Part shown: positions 11,311 through 21,653 of the stretch, in pieces | Position numbering within the stretch: position 1 is the first letter of the stretch | How the letters are laid out: each line of letters starts with the position of its first letter | Source of the DNA: Apostichopus japonicus | Taxonomy: Eukaryota; Echinodermata; Holothuroidea; Aspidochirotida; Stichopodidae | Assembly: GCF_037975245.1 (NCBI RefSeq) | Contig: NC_092575.1 | Location: 24,601,841 to 24,665,840 of the forward strand | Length of the DNA stretch: 64,000 bases | Direction of reading: 5' to 3' | Position numbers and translations under genes: made by a program | Notes under the pieces: model-generated | Databases searched by the model: none | Seen by the model: only the letters and a program-made list of their open reading frames with translations | Told to the model about the DNA's origin: nothing

Positions 11311-12778
11311 GGGGTGAGGGTTCAGGCTCTTTTTCATCGTCTCTTAGCGAGCATATGTTCCATGCAATTAGTTTGTCGATGATGTGTGGTGGTAGTATAA
11401 TATACATACAACGAACATGTGCGATTAACGTTAGCTCTTGTTACTTGATTGGTCGGGGTCAGGGTCGGGGTGGAGTGGAGTGACGTAATGGGATGCTGTG
11501 GATGTAGATGATGACATTACTCACTGTACGTTTCTGAGAATAAAGGTTCCATGTACTGCACTCGAAAATACTAGTGTTGAAAATCTCTTTGATGCACTGT
11601 AATAGTATACCAATGGGCATTTGTTTTTTTGTGACTCAACACACACACAAACATGCGAACACAAACGCACGAATACGGGAGTGATAATTGTGTTAAAATT
11701 ATACTCATAAACAATGGAACGCCCTTTTCATCTATATGGATCTGCTGTACCATGACTCAACAGGCACAATGCCTGCCACGATCAATATTTCGACACCGCG
11801 TATAATGCATTTACAGCAGTATCGTCTGGTTATGGAGTATCCATTTATCCCATAGTACAGGACAGCGACAAATGATCTTCCTTGGTATTATAAGACAGTA
11901 ACGTTTGAGCTGTCTGTAACGCCTGCGCACTGAACTACTTCATAGAATACACGTAGACCTGAGCCAAGTATGGAGAGTGTACTAGCCTATCATATGGCGC
12001 ACATTCATGTCTCGCTTCGAAGCACACGCGACCAGAATGAGCAGAATGGATATCCTGTTCCTCTATTTTGGATACACAGGTTCAGATGAGTTCATATCCT
12101 GAAGTGTACGATTACACTGAATCATGAAGTCTTGTTAAGACCCTAGTATATGTACAGTCTAGTGTACCTTTCTTTTCTTTTTACAAAGTTGTTTTCCCGT
12201 ATCTATTTGCTATACTGCCCAGAGAACGACTGCGGCAACGCTTTAGATTGATACTAGGTTTGTATCGGACAGATCCTCCGCGGGCATGTAAAATACAGTG
12301 GGTAAACCCATTCGTGGTAGGCAGAAACGGACTCAGACCAGGGAGTTGTAATGGAATAACTAACTCACTGCTCTGACGCATGTACAATTTGCACGCGAGA
12401 AAAAAAGAGTATCACAAACGACTTGGCCAAGACTATGAAACATTACGTGGAAGAATATAAACGTACATGGGACATTGCAATATATAGTTCCTGACCTTAG
12501 AGACCATCGAATGTGAAACAACGTTGTTACGTAATACTATTGATTCCGGTTTTGTTTTGTAAGAAGTCGAGGAAAGGGATCAGCCTGCATGGACAACAAC
12601 AAAAGTTCTCCATAACGAGGCCATTTGGGAGAAAGCTTTAAGAACAGTTCAGACGTTTTCAATGTTGATCATATTTGTAACCTGAAAAAAAAATACAAAA
12701 AAAAAAACATGTATGTATATCTCATTTACCTGTTGGGAGAAAATGACATTCCAAACTTACCACAAGCCTCTAAAATGT

Positions 12779-12900
12779 TTAACACAATACGAACATGAAT
12801 GTGACGTCATGGATTCTCTATGTCCGGACAGCCCAAATTATTTCTAGGGCCTCTATCGCTGGGTCCTGTATTTAAAAATATTGGTCTTACTGTAGCCATG
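12779..12900. repeat. Dispersed repeat C, copy 1
   Basis: Contains ATACGAACATG, a GTGACGTCA-like block and TTTCTAGGGCCTCTAT. The same blocks occur in reverse complement at about 53,425-53,560. The family is unidentified. Confidence 0.6.
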
Positions 12901-13588
12901 AAAGTGAAACAATAGTTTAGACCATTTTCCTACATCAATATATACATAGTATTTTGACTTGTATAACGAGCGTTATATATAGGAAGTCAATCAGATTTAT
13001 AACTGGGTTAATAGACAGCAGTCTCAATCAATATGATTGGAGGGCTCCACTATTTTTTCCTACAATTCTTCCTTCAATTTATTTCCACCAAACCTGTGAA
13101 TAAGTGATATTTCGGGGACAAAAGAGTGGATCGAAAGAACACAAACATTTATAACTGAAAGGAATTTGTCATTGCAAGATTTTCTTTGAAGTGTTTTGAA
13201 GTCTTATTTCAACACATATGCATGCGTTTGGCACGGAAGCATAATATGTGGTCAATGAGGTTTGTGGTCTACCAAGGTTGGATATGGAAGCAGAGTGACC
13301 CCGTGACGTCACAACCGGTTTCTGAGCGTTTATTTTTTTCTGTTGGGGAGGATGGTGCGTTGGGGGGGGGGGGGTAGTTTGGGTAAAAGTGATTTCAAAT
13401 GTCATATCTCTTAACCAGTAAATGATATGGGTAATTGCTCTGGTGAAGTGATGTTTCTTATTATTAGAATTGTCTACGATAATAGTATGAAAAATCTCTG
13501 GATTATTAATAGAAAACAGCAATGCTATTGCAATCGTTAAAATATTTCTATAATGTATTAACGCTTTGAAAGTACACACCTGTCTATC

Positions 13589-13700
13589 ATTCATTCATTC
13601 ATTCATTCATTCATTCATTCATTCATTCATTCATTCATTCATTCATTCGTTCATTCATTCATTCATTCATTCATTCATCCATTCATTCATTCATTCATTC
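13589..13700. repeat. (ATTC)n microsatellite
   Basis: About 27 tandem copies of the tetramer ATTC with a few substitutions. It fuses into false open frames on the minus strand. Confidence 0.97.
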
Positions 13701-13744
13701 ACATCCCTCTGACCATGACGTGATCATGTGTTGTATCTAATTCC

Positions 13745-13868
13745 CCTTCCAATGGACTCGTGATACACGTAACAGTACACGGAACACAGTACACAGTGCA
13801 CCGCACTCAGTACACAGTGCACCGTACATAGTACATAGTACAAAGTACACATTACATAGTACACCTTC

Positions 13869-13910
<42 letters not shown>

Positions 13911-14110
13911 TAATATTTAAGCTGTGTCAATTTTATTCTTCATATTCATATTTTAAGGGTTTTTGTCATTATGTTGTCATTGTAAAGCGCTCTTGAACAT
14001 GCTTAAGCATGAAAAGAGCGCTATATAAATTTGGTAAAATAATAATAATAAAACACGGTACACAGTAAACCGTACATAGTACAAAGTGCACTGTACACAG
14101 TGCATCGTAG
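13745..14110. repeat. Degenerate GTACACAGTGCAC array split by an insertion
   Basis: Short units such as GTACACAGTGCACC and GTACATAGTAC occupy 13,745-13,865 and resume at 14,053-14,110. The gap between them is a retroelement tail (13,868-14,052), so that fragment inserted into a pre-existing array. Confidence 0.75.
13868..14052 (+). mobile_element. 3' tail of a LINE or LINE-dependent SINE
   Basis: Begins with (AT)n, then carries a hairpin tail reading AAAGCGCTCTTGAACATG and GAAAAGAGCGCTATATAA, and ends in an (AAT)n run. Tails of this kind are seen on animal non-LTR elements. A related TGCTCTTGAGCATG tail follows the LINE remnant at 29,854-30,200. Confidence 0.65.
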
Positions 14111-14749
14111 TGTTCACACGGTTACAGCCTCTCTAGGACTGGTGTTGAGAGTGGATCAAGTTATTTGGGTTAGTGCCCAAGCTCTGTCTTGGGTGACTTG
14201 TTTCTTTAAACAGAACTTTCCAACCCCTCTGTGCAAACAGTTCTTTCAAACATACCATACGATATTGATGACAAGCCGTGACCTCTATAGTGTTCGACCT
14301 CTACAATGACATGATCACCCAACGTCAAGACATCGAAATCCAGAAATCGTGTAAGAACTGCAAGCTTCAGCCGGGATTCGAGCGCGAGCCACCCAGTCTA
14401 GTGCAGAGCCTCTAAACCAGTGCAGTCAATAACAATAATTTACTGGGTTGACAGCGTAATTGTTGTTGCCCATGCATGTGCACATATATATTCTATAACA
14501 AATATGTAACAGTGATTTCAACATCTTTCGACAAACAATTCATGCTTGTTCTAAGTTTATGGAAAAAATTAAGGCGTATTCAAATTAGTAGTTAGGCCCA
14601 TTGAATCCAGGATATAAGCCTTAGCAACAGTGAGTCAACTTCACAATAATCACATATTTATTACGCATATGAGTTATTATTATATTTCTAATTGAGACAT
14701 GCCTCCGATGTTTTTTGTTTTGATTTTGATACCTATCTCTGATATGAAA

Positions 14750-15015
14750 TGTAATCCTTGTGAGAAAAATAATTTACTCTGTGGGCAAAATAAATATTTT
14801 TATAAAATATATATTTTTGTACGCTTTAATATTTTGTAGGTACATTTTATACTTTGTTCATCTGAATATTTTATAGAGACGTTTTCATATCTATGTACAT
14901 TATTATACGTCTAATTTGATGTTTAAAATTGTTAATGCTTTGAGCTGTTGTTATCAGCCAATTTCCATTGTATTTTTATATGATTGGCTGAATAAATATC
15001 TATCTAATATCTATC
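14750..15015 (+). mobile_element. Probable LINE 3' remnant
   Basis: AT-rich sequence ending GATTGGCTGAATAAATATC followed by TATCTAA repeats, the pattern of a non-LTR element tail with a simple-repeat end. No coding part remains, so the class is uncertain. Confidence 0.4.
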
Positions 15016-15473
15016 TAAATGGGCAATGGGTGAACTCGATTTAAAGGGAGGAAAGTAGTGGGGGGGGGGGGGGGTAATTGACTTGGTGGACAATTACAAT
15101 TATATAGTTTACTGCATGCTATTAACGTCCCTTCCCTAACCAACTGGAATATGGACACTGGTTCGAATTAAATACAATGATTTAATTAAAGTCAGGATGT
15201 AGAACCCTCCTGAACTATTACGACAATTACGTTTGTTAACAGAAAGCTACGCAACAAGTAGCGTATATATCGCGTGGGTAGATTGGTTTACTGGAATATT
15301 CTTCGCTGTAGAAATAAGCTATGGCCATTAACCTTTATATGCACGTTTAACCTGTCAATAGTCAATGGTAAGTCGTTTCATGTTTCGAAGTTTGCAAGTG
15401 CCTAACTATAATTTCCGGTAATAAAGTTTGGAACTCGAAAAGGCAAAAATCAACGGCGTGCCGTTGTAGCAAC

Positions 15474-15807
15474 CAACGTGATTTGTAGCAACGGCGCCCT
15501 TCAGAAAGTTTTTGGAGGCGTGGCCTACATGTGAATGGTGAAAGTCGCTGATGTAGTTTAGCAACAAACTTGGAATTCTAAGTAGCGAAAGTTCAGGCAA
15601 GCTTTAGCTTACTTTTCCGAGATGCTCATTACTCTTGACATCTCGGAATTGGTCAGCCTTCTGTCTATTAGTGATTTTAAGTCCTCTCGATCCGTCATTT
15701 TCGTCGGGTTGCTGTGTTAAATTATCAACTTCAATCATACCAAAGTGATAGAAAATAGAAAATGTTTGCGCTACTGATTAAATTCACCGTTGCTACAAAT
15801 CACGTTG
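15474..15807. mobile_element. Inverted-repeat element
   Basis: The segments 15,474-15,494 and 15,787-15,807 are perfect 21-bp inverted repeats (left arm starts CAACGTGATTTG). Related shorter GTTGCTA... sequences extend outside both arms. The internal 290 bp has no frame of note. It is probably a MITE. Confidence 0.6.
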
Positions 15808-16117
15808 TTTACGATCTTGACTTTCCCGTTGCTATACAAATCAGGACAATTTTGACGAATATCGCCCGTTTCGCGTTCCATAATAAAGAGCTAAAAAAAT
15901 GACAGGTCCCAGACACCACTTTTTACGAAATGACATGTCCCCGACACCACCTTCAAAACTAGAATAAGATGTTCATTAACTGTTTGGCTGTGTTGTTTTT
16001 CACCAACATCTCGGCCATATAAGCGAAAGATGCTCATTGGGTTTCTGTCTCCCTAAAAAATAAAATAAAAATATAAATAATGTTAGTGAACTGCTAATCC
16101 ACTAAGAGCCTCTGTAA

Positions 16118-16736
16118 GAGAATGTGTAAAAGTAAGTTGGCCAAACGTTTCGATCCTAACAGGATCTTCTTCAGAGGCTAAGTGACAAGTTACAGAAATA
16201 CAAAGAATAATACAAGCACAGAAAACAGATAGGTTAATGATCAGGGTGATCAAAGGAGATTGATGTAAGAGGATTAGTAGACAAAGGGATGGAGAGAAGA
16301 AATAAACCAGCAGGGAAAGAGGAGCGGAAGGAAGAGGGTGGGGAATAAACTGCAGAAGGACAAAGGCAGGAGGGTGTTCAAAAGATCTAGGAGAAGGGGG
16401 TGACAGAGGGGCAACAATGGGAGATGGAGGGGGGGGGGTGCACAAGAAAGGTAAGTCATGTCCTTCCTGAATGTTGACCCCGTTAGGTTGAATTGTGCGA
16501 AGGCGTTGCACGCAGTCTCTCTCTCTCTGCTGAGTCGTACTAGGTCAGGACGGCTACCTAAAGATTCATCGCCTACAGACGTCCACGCAACCTACGGGAC
16601 CTTCTTGTGCGTGCTGCTGTTCCACCTCTGACCCTACACCCATTCAGCATGGTACTTTTAAATGTGATCGTACTTCGATATGCATGTCTGATGCTAGGGA
16701 TCGAAACGTCAGACTCACTTACTTTTACACATCCTT
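16118..16736. mobile_element. Penelope-like element remnant with inverted ends
   Basis: The two ends are inverted copies of about 35 bp: ATGTGTAAAAGTAAGT then ACGTTTCGATCC at the left, and the complement at the right. The right part encodes, on the plus strand, a segment like RRPRNLRDLLVRA and then GTFKCDR with nearby cysteines. This resembles the linker before the GIY-YIG endonuclease of Penelope-like retroelements. The left part recurs at about 41,765-41,955. The coding frame is broken and mostly missing. Confidence 0.65.
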
Positions 16737-18439
16737 AAAAACAAAGTGGGAAAAACGATTTAAGAGGTCATAATAGATGGCGCTACTCATTAATATTAAT
16801 TCTAACGTAAAACAAATTGCATAGCCTTTCTGAGTTGTAAACCATCCGTTTTTACCTCCATATGTGAACAAGAGTCATGCAATTCAATTTGTCAAAACAA
16901 AAACAAAAGTTTTGAGGAAATGTGTAGCACACCGACCGAGGTTTTTTCCCCAGACCAATTCAGTTCAATGAAAGTACGATATTTTTTGTAAAAACTACAG
17001 TTAGTGCCTTACTTTTCAGCTCAACATTTCCATTTTTCGGAACAACAAATTTGTGATCTTCTTTGTGATCTGCTTTAGTGTATACTGTGACAATGTGGGG
17101 CCGTCAGAGCAAAGACAAACGAAAAAAAGACAGTAAGTAAAGATAAGTTGTGAAATTCTTCTATTAACCCTCTGAAAAAAATAGTCAAAACAGTTCTGGT
17201 AGAAATTCGAATTTACAAATTTTGAAGAACAAATAACATTCTTTTTTCTAAGATTTACCCTGGTGGATTACTAAAAAGGCATGTTTATAACAAGATATAC
17301 CATTTACCGATAATATCAATTTCAACCCACTGCCACCTATATTTCAGTCAAACCTCCACCTTACATATCACACATGTGTGTTTTTTACAATCAGAGGTAA
17401 TAATATTAAAAATTATATCATAAGTTGAAGAGTTTAAAAAAATAACTACTCATATATACTTAACAAAAATGTTGAAAGATATTTCAACAATCATATCAGA
17501 GTCAGTTACAATATTGTATAATGAATAGAAAATTTCATATGTAGATTTGAATCAATACTTCTGTATATCTTACAATAACCAGTGCCAGTGCAGGCAATGA
17601 TCGTACACAACTACTAAAAACCCAGTATATGACATACAATTCCACCAATATATTTTCAAATTTAACCACAGCATTCTGTAAATGTAGTAAGGAATTGGGT
17701 GGGTGAAAATGTTTTAAATTCACCACCCCCCCTTTTTTTGTCTTTAGAAATATCATTATTACCTCAGATAGGCTAACAAAGAGCTGTCCGTCCCATTTCC
17801 ACACTTGTCTTTCACACCTTTCACCCCGCCCAACCCCCTCCCCCGCCCCCATGGCAAGCCAAATTCTAGTATTCCCACTTCTAGTCCTTGCCAAAGCTAA
17901 AAATTTCACTTCCATGGGGCTTTTTTTTATAAAACATATCTACAGTAATTCATCTCTCAAATTAACAATATAACATTTAGCAGAACTGGTCACAATGTGT
18001 ATGTCAAAGTTAGAAGAATAGCATTATATCCTCCCTTGATTGATTGGCAATTGATCAGAACTTAATTAATAAGAAAACATAGTATTTATCATAATCATCA
18101 TCATCATCATCAATTTACAGATTAAAGCAAATGGCCATTCTGACTTTAAAAGATACTGCATTAGCCTCTGTGGATTTAAGTGTTTAGAAAAGATGGCTGA
18201 CTAAAACTGTCCGAAAAAGGACACTCTAAAAATATCTAATAATAAACAAACAAGGCATCAAAGGTTAATTTCAAAAGGAATTATGATGATCACCATGACA
18301 ACTAAGAGTTGTTAGACGATGCAGTTAATCCTCTTTCCACAACTAGATATGTGATATAACAGAAGGCATGGGTCCTCTTTCCTGAAGGTCCTTTCTGAGT
18401 AAATATCTGAATTGTCTTCACACATGAGACAGGAGTGCA

Positions 18440-18512
18440 ATAACATGTAAAGGGGGTGAGCACCCCCTTCCCCACCAATAACATGTAAATGGGGGTGAGC
18501 ACCCCCATCCCT
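18440..18512. repeat. Tandem pair of GGGGGTGAGCACCCCC hairpins
   Basis: Two units of about 36 bp, each with AACATGTAAA followed by a GGGGGTG-AG-CACCCCC palindrome and then a short spacer. The second copy differs by one inserted T and its matching A on the other arm, so the second hairpin gained one compensating base pair. Confidence 0.75.
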
Positions 18513-19950
18513 CAGCAATTTCAAAACTTTGTGGAGGGAATTGTATGTAAATAGCTGAATATGTATAATGCCAATAGATTCACACGTCTCAGCATCTTTA
18601 GGCTAATCGTAAGTGAAAGATAAACAAAAGGTAGATTTTTGGTTATTAATTAGTAACCAAAAATATCACTATAATAGCTTTCTCATATGCCATTGAACCT
18701 ATTTTGGTCTATATTACGACATTTGTTAATACAAAAGTACGTATATGGCCGGTTCCCCCAACAACCCCCCCCCCCCCCTCGGTTTTACTATTGTAAGAAC
18801 TAGAAAAGGAACCATGAGGAAATCCGAGCCGAAGACCTCAACTATCAGTTCAGGAAACTAAATTCAATTGGAAAGATTAGATGAATGTGTAAATATTAAA
18901 TGGTTACTGTTTTGAAGTTTACAGATTATCTTCTATCTCTGTATAATCGTCTTTCCTTGTACCCCAAGCACCAGATTCTTGCCTCAACAGCCCATGCAAC
19001 AATGCTTATAACCAACAACACTAAAATATACTTGTAACAGAAAGAGTTGCCTTTTCCAAAAATAAATAGTAGAACATTTCGACTTAAATCTTTTGTCAAT
19101 GAGGTCTATTAAACTCAAGATAAACCCTGTGGTTTGTCCTCTTATGACCCAAATGTCAGCCCCCTCGTGATGGCATGCATAGAAGAAACAATTATAAAGA
19201 GATATATATATATATATATATATAGAAAACATACATCAAACCACGGGGTAGCAGAAAGAGAGATATATATTGACAAATATATCAAAATAAGGGGAAGCAG
19301 AAATGTCCTTCAGTCGGCCCTTTCTGTGTCTGTATAGAAGAAAATTTACATTTTTTATGCTTGTTTCATTGAAAGACTCTAACTACAGGTTATCACTAAA
19401 AAGAAAAAAAAAGAAAACGTAAAAAAATGGAGAAATTCATGCTTTTCTGGTATTATAATGCTTTTTTACAATAATTACAGAAACTTAAGAGAGAGACAGA
19501 GAATAGAAGGAAGGAGAAAAAGAATAGAAAACAAAGATGATGGTAAAAAGTTAAAAGCAGGTAAGGGTTTTATACGAATACTAGACGAAATTAAGATTAA
19601 GGAAAAAAAAAAAAGGAAAAATAATCTAGGAGGGGTCTGATTGAAGTATTTGAAAAGTTAACACTCCCTTTTGAAGACAAAGTGAGGAAAATAAAAAGAA
19701 GAAATAATATAACAGGAACGCTTTTGACATTTCCTTTGGTTAAATAATAATGAGAAGGTTACGAGCCACAACACACACCTACAAAGACAACAAGTACTGC
19801 TGTTAATAGCATTTTTCTTTTTTAATAAGATTGCACGAGACAAAATTGCTATAGGAGTTGAATGGTAAGGTTTTGTTGAGCCAAGAATATACAAGCATAT
19901 CAACCAAAAAATAGTGAAAGGAGAACTTCTAAAGAAAGCTGTCAAGGATA

Positions 19951-20165
19951 GCCATAAATGTTGATTGGAAAAAAAAAATTATTGACATTAGAAGGTTATT
20001 TTGAAATTACTTTTGTGTTTTGTAACTTCTAACTTTCTAAGGTCGAAAAGCTGTTTAGGAGCGCCATAAATGTTGATTGAAAAGAAAATGTGTTTTTTTT
20101 TCCTTGCCATTAAAAGGGTTATTTAAAAGTCACTTTTTTGTTTTGTAACTACTTAAGTCGAATGT
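19951..20165. repeat. 112-bp tandem duplication
   Basis: Two diverged copies starting GCCATAAATGTTGATTG at 19,951 and 20,063. Both run through a T-rich block and end near TTTTGTAACT. Confidence 0.75.
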
Positions 20166-20557
20166 CTCCTATGGAGCTAAATTAAACCTGCAAATTTAAA
20201 AAGTTTTTGACAGTTTTCATGGGCTGGTATATGACCAACCAACTGCTTTTTGATAGTGATATCTAAACAGCTAACTATTTTTATTGCAAAACTTGCTTCA
20301 CACATAAATTTCTGCATTGATTTTTTGTTGTTTTATCTCTTTTAAAAATATTTTCTTTTCAGTCAAAATCTCTCTGGTAAATTTTTTACAATTTTCCTGA
20401 CAATGAATCTTAATCAATAACAATTGGTTTGACCATACAATTGTTTGCTGTTAAACGATAACACATTTTAAATTTAAAAACAGTCATCTTCTTAACACAA
20501 AGACTAATATTTATTTTTTTTTAATTTATACAACTGTACAGCAGTATCAAACAATTT

Positions 20558-20563
20558 TTTATT
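20558..20563 (-). terminator. Candidate GOLGA3 polyadenylation signal
   Basis: AATAAA on the minus strand about 890 nt past the stop codon. A second AATAAA lies 48 nt further on. Which is used cannot be decided from sequence. Confidence 0.4.
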
Positions 20564-20960
20564 CACAAACACATCTAAAAGTTAAAAACATGGAAAACAA
20601 ACAGAAATACAAAAATGAAATACATTTTTTGGAAGACGGCAATTCTACATGGCAGCAACATCACTAACAGGACATTACATACCTGAACTTATATCTTTCT
20701 GTTCCTCAAATAAGGTGTTACAGTTCACATCAGCTCAAAAATGTTAATCCAAATATTTTGTTTGGCATTTCAAATATTTTCTTCATTTCTTGTCAGTAGA
20801 TTAATCAGAACTAACCCTCTCCACCTACCACCAATTCTCCCCCCACCCCCACAAACTGACTCCCACATGCTCCCTCCAACCACCCTCCTTTCCTCAAAAC
20901 GTGAAAAGATAGGGGTTTATGAATGTGGAGATACCTTTTCAGATCATGATAGAATGAAAT

Positions 20961-21130
20961 GATTTCAAAGACTGTAAGTAAATAATTAATCTCACACCGA
21001 GAGTTAACAGGGTTTAGAAAGTGACCATTCAAAACAGGGAACATGGTTTCAAAGACTGTAAGTAAAGAATTACTCTCACACCGAGAGGTAACAGGGCTTA
21101 GAAAGTGACTTTTTAAAACAGGGAACATGA
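20961..21130. repeat. 85-bp tandem duplication in the GOLGA3 3' UTR
   Basis: Two copies with the blocks TTTCAAAGACTGTAAGTAAA, CTCACACCGAGAG and AAAACAGGGAACATG. They create a repetitive open frame on the minus strand that is not a gene. Confidence 0.85.
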
Positions 21131-21448
21131 TTTTGCTTGTATGGTAGTACCACAGCCTTTAGTCTCACCTATACATGTTACAACAAAAAAGACCTACATT
21201 GCTGTGTCATTAGATACACATTCGATAAGGCTGTCGGTGGGTGGAGAGGGGGCAAGTTGGGGGGTGGAGATGAGATTGTAGTTATGAGAAGGACAGCCTC
21301 GTCTAAAAGAAGGTAGGCAGGTGTTTTTTTCTCACCAACAAGATACTAGTAGCAGACACATTTTATCATCTGAGGAAGGAATGTGGGATTGCGAGTTTTG
21401 GAAAAAGCTATTCCCTGCCTGTAATGAAACCTGAATCTTTTGATACTT

Positions 21449-21653
21449 TCAAATATCGTAGACACCTGGTAAACTGGGAGCATTCATGGAGGTCTGTCCT
21501 GCCTGTCCAGAGTTATGTGATGTGATGACTTGCGCTGGTGGGTGCTGTTGTTCTTCCTGGGGGGCTGACTCAGGGGGGAGAGGAGAGGCCTGTCTGGGCG
21601 GCACCGAGGAGGCACAGGCTTTCCGCAGGTCTCTCACACGATCGCCAACTTCT
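21449..21653 (-). CDS. GOLGA3 exon 17 with stop codon (residues 1724-1791)
   Basis: Starts REVGDRVRDLRKACAS, continues as a P/Q/S-rich tail and ends GVYDI before TGA. Acceptor ATCTTGCAG. The tail is not conserved in an obvious way. Confidence 0.9.

Larger units (their letters stand above)
10720..13588. other. Intergenic region upstream of the lectin gene
   Basis: No supported exon. It holds a purine-rich GGGAGGAA tract at about 11,080-11,310, whose complement produces a false serine/proline-rich frame. There is also a dispersed repeat near 12,779-12,900 and a poly-G run near 13,362. Confidence 0.5.
16737..20519. other. Intergenic region downstream of GOLGA3
   Basis: AT-rich with no supported gene. 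It contains a tandem hairpin pair (18,440-18,512), a short (TA)n run (about 19,203-19,225), a poly-C tract near 18,763 and a 112-bp tandem duplication (19,951-20,165). Confidence 0.5.
20520..21448 (-). other. GOLGA3 3' untranslated region (inferred)
   Basis: Follows the GOLGA3 stop codon at 21,449. It has no coding potential and contains an 85-bp tandem duplication. Possible AATAAA signals on the minus strand are at 20,558-20,563 and 20,510-20,515; the end is inferred from these. Confidence 0.5.

Noticed and set aside
11056-11337. Proline/serine-rich minus-strand frame and its glycine-rich complement
   Set aside because: Produced by the purine-rich low-complexity tract.
13169-13594. 141-codon minus-strand open frame
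   Set aside because: Runs through a poly-C run and the edge of the ATTC microsatellite; no domain or codon pattern supports it.
16083-16511. 142-codon minus-strand open frame
   Set aside because: Coincides with the Penelope-like remnant and a proline/leucine low-complexity tract, so it is part of a broken element and not a host gene.
17094-17132. Possible first exon on the plus strand (MWGRQSKDKRKKD followed by the donor GTAAGTAAAG)
   Set aside because: The start and donor look good, but I found no downstream exon in compatible phase between it and the convergent GOLGA3 gene, and no recognised homologue.
19458-19640. Lysine/arginine-rich plus-strand open frame with a donor-like end at 19,561
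   Set aside because: Composition-driven frame in A-rich DNA; its phase does not fit the candidate exon at 17,094 and no family match is visible.
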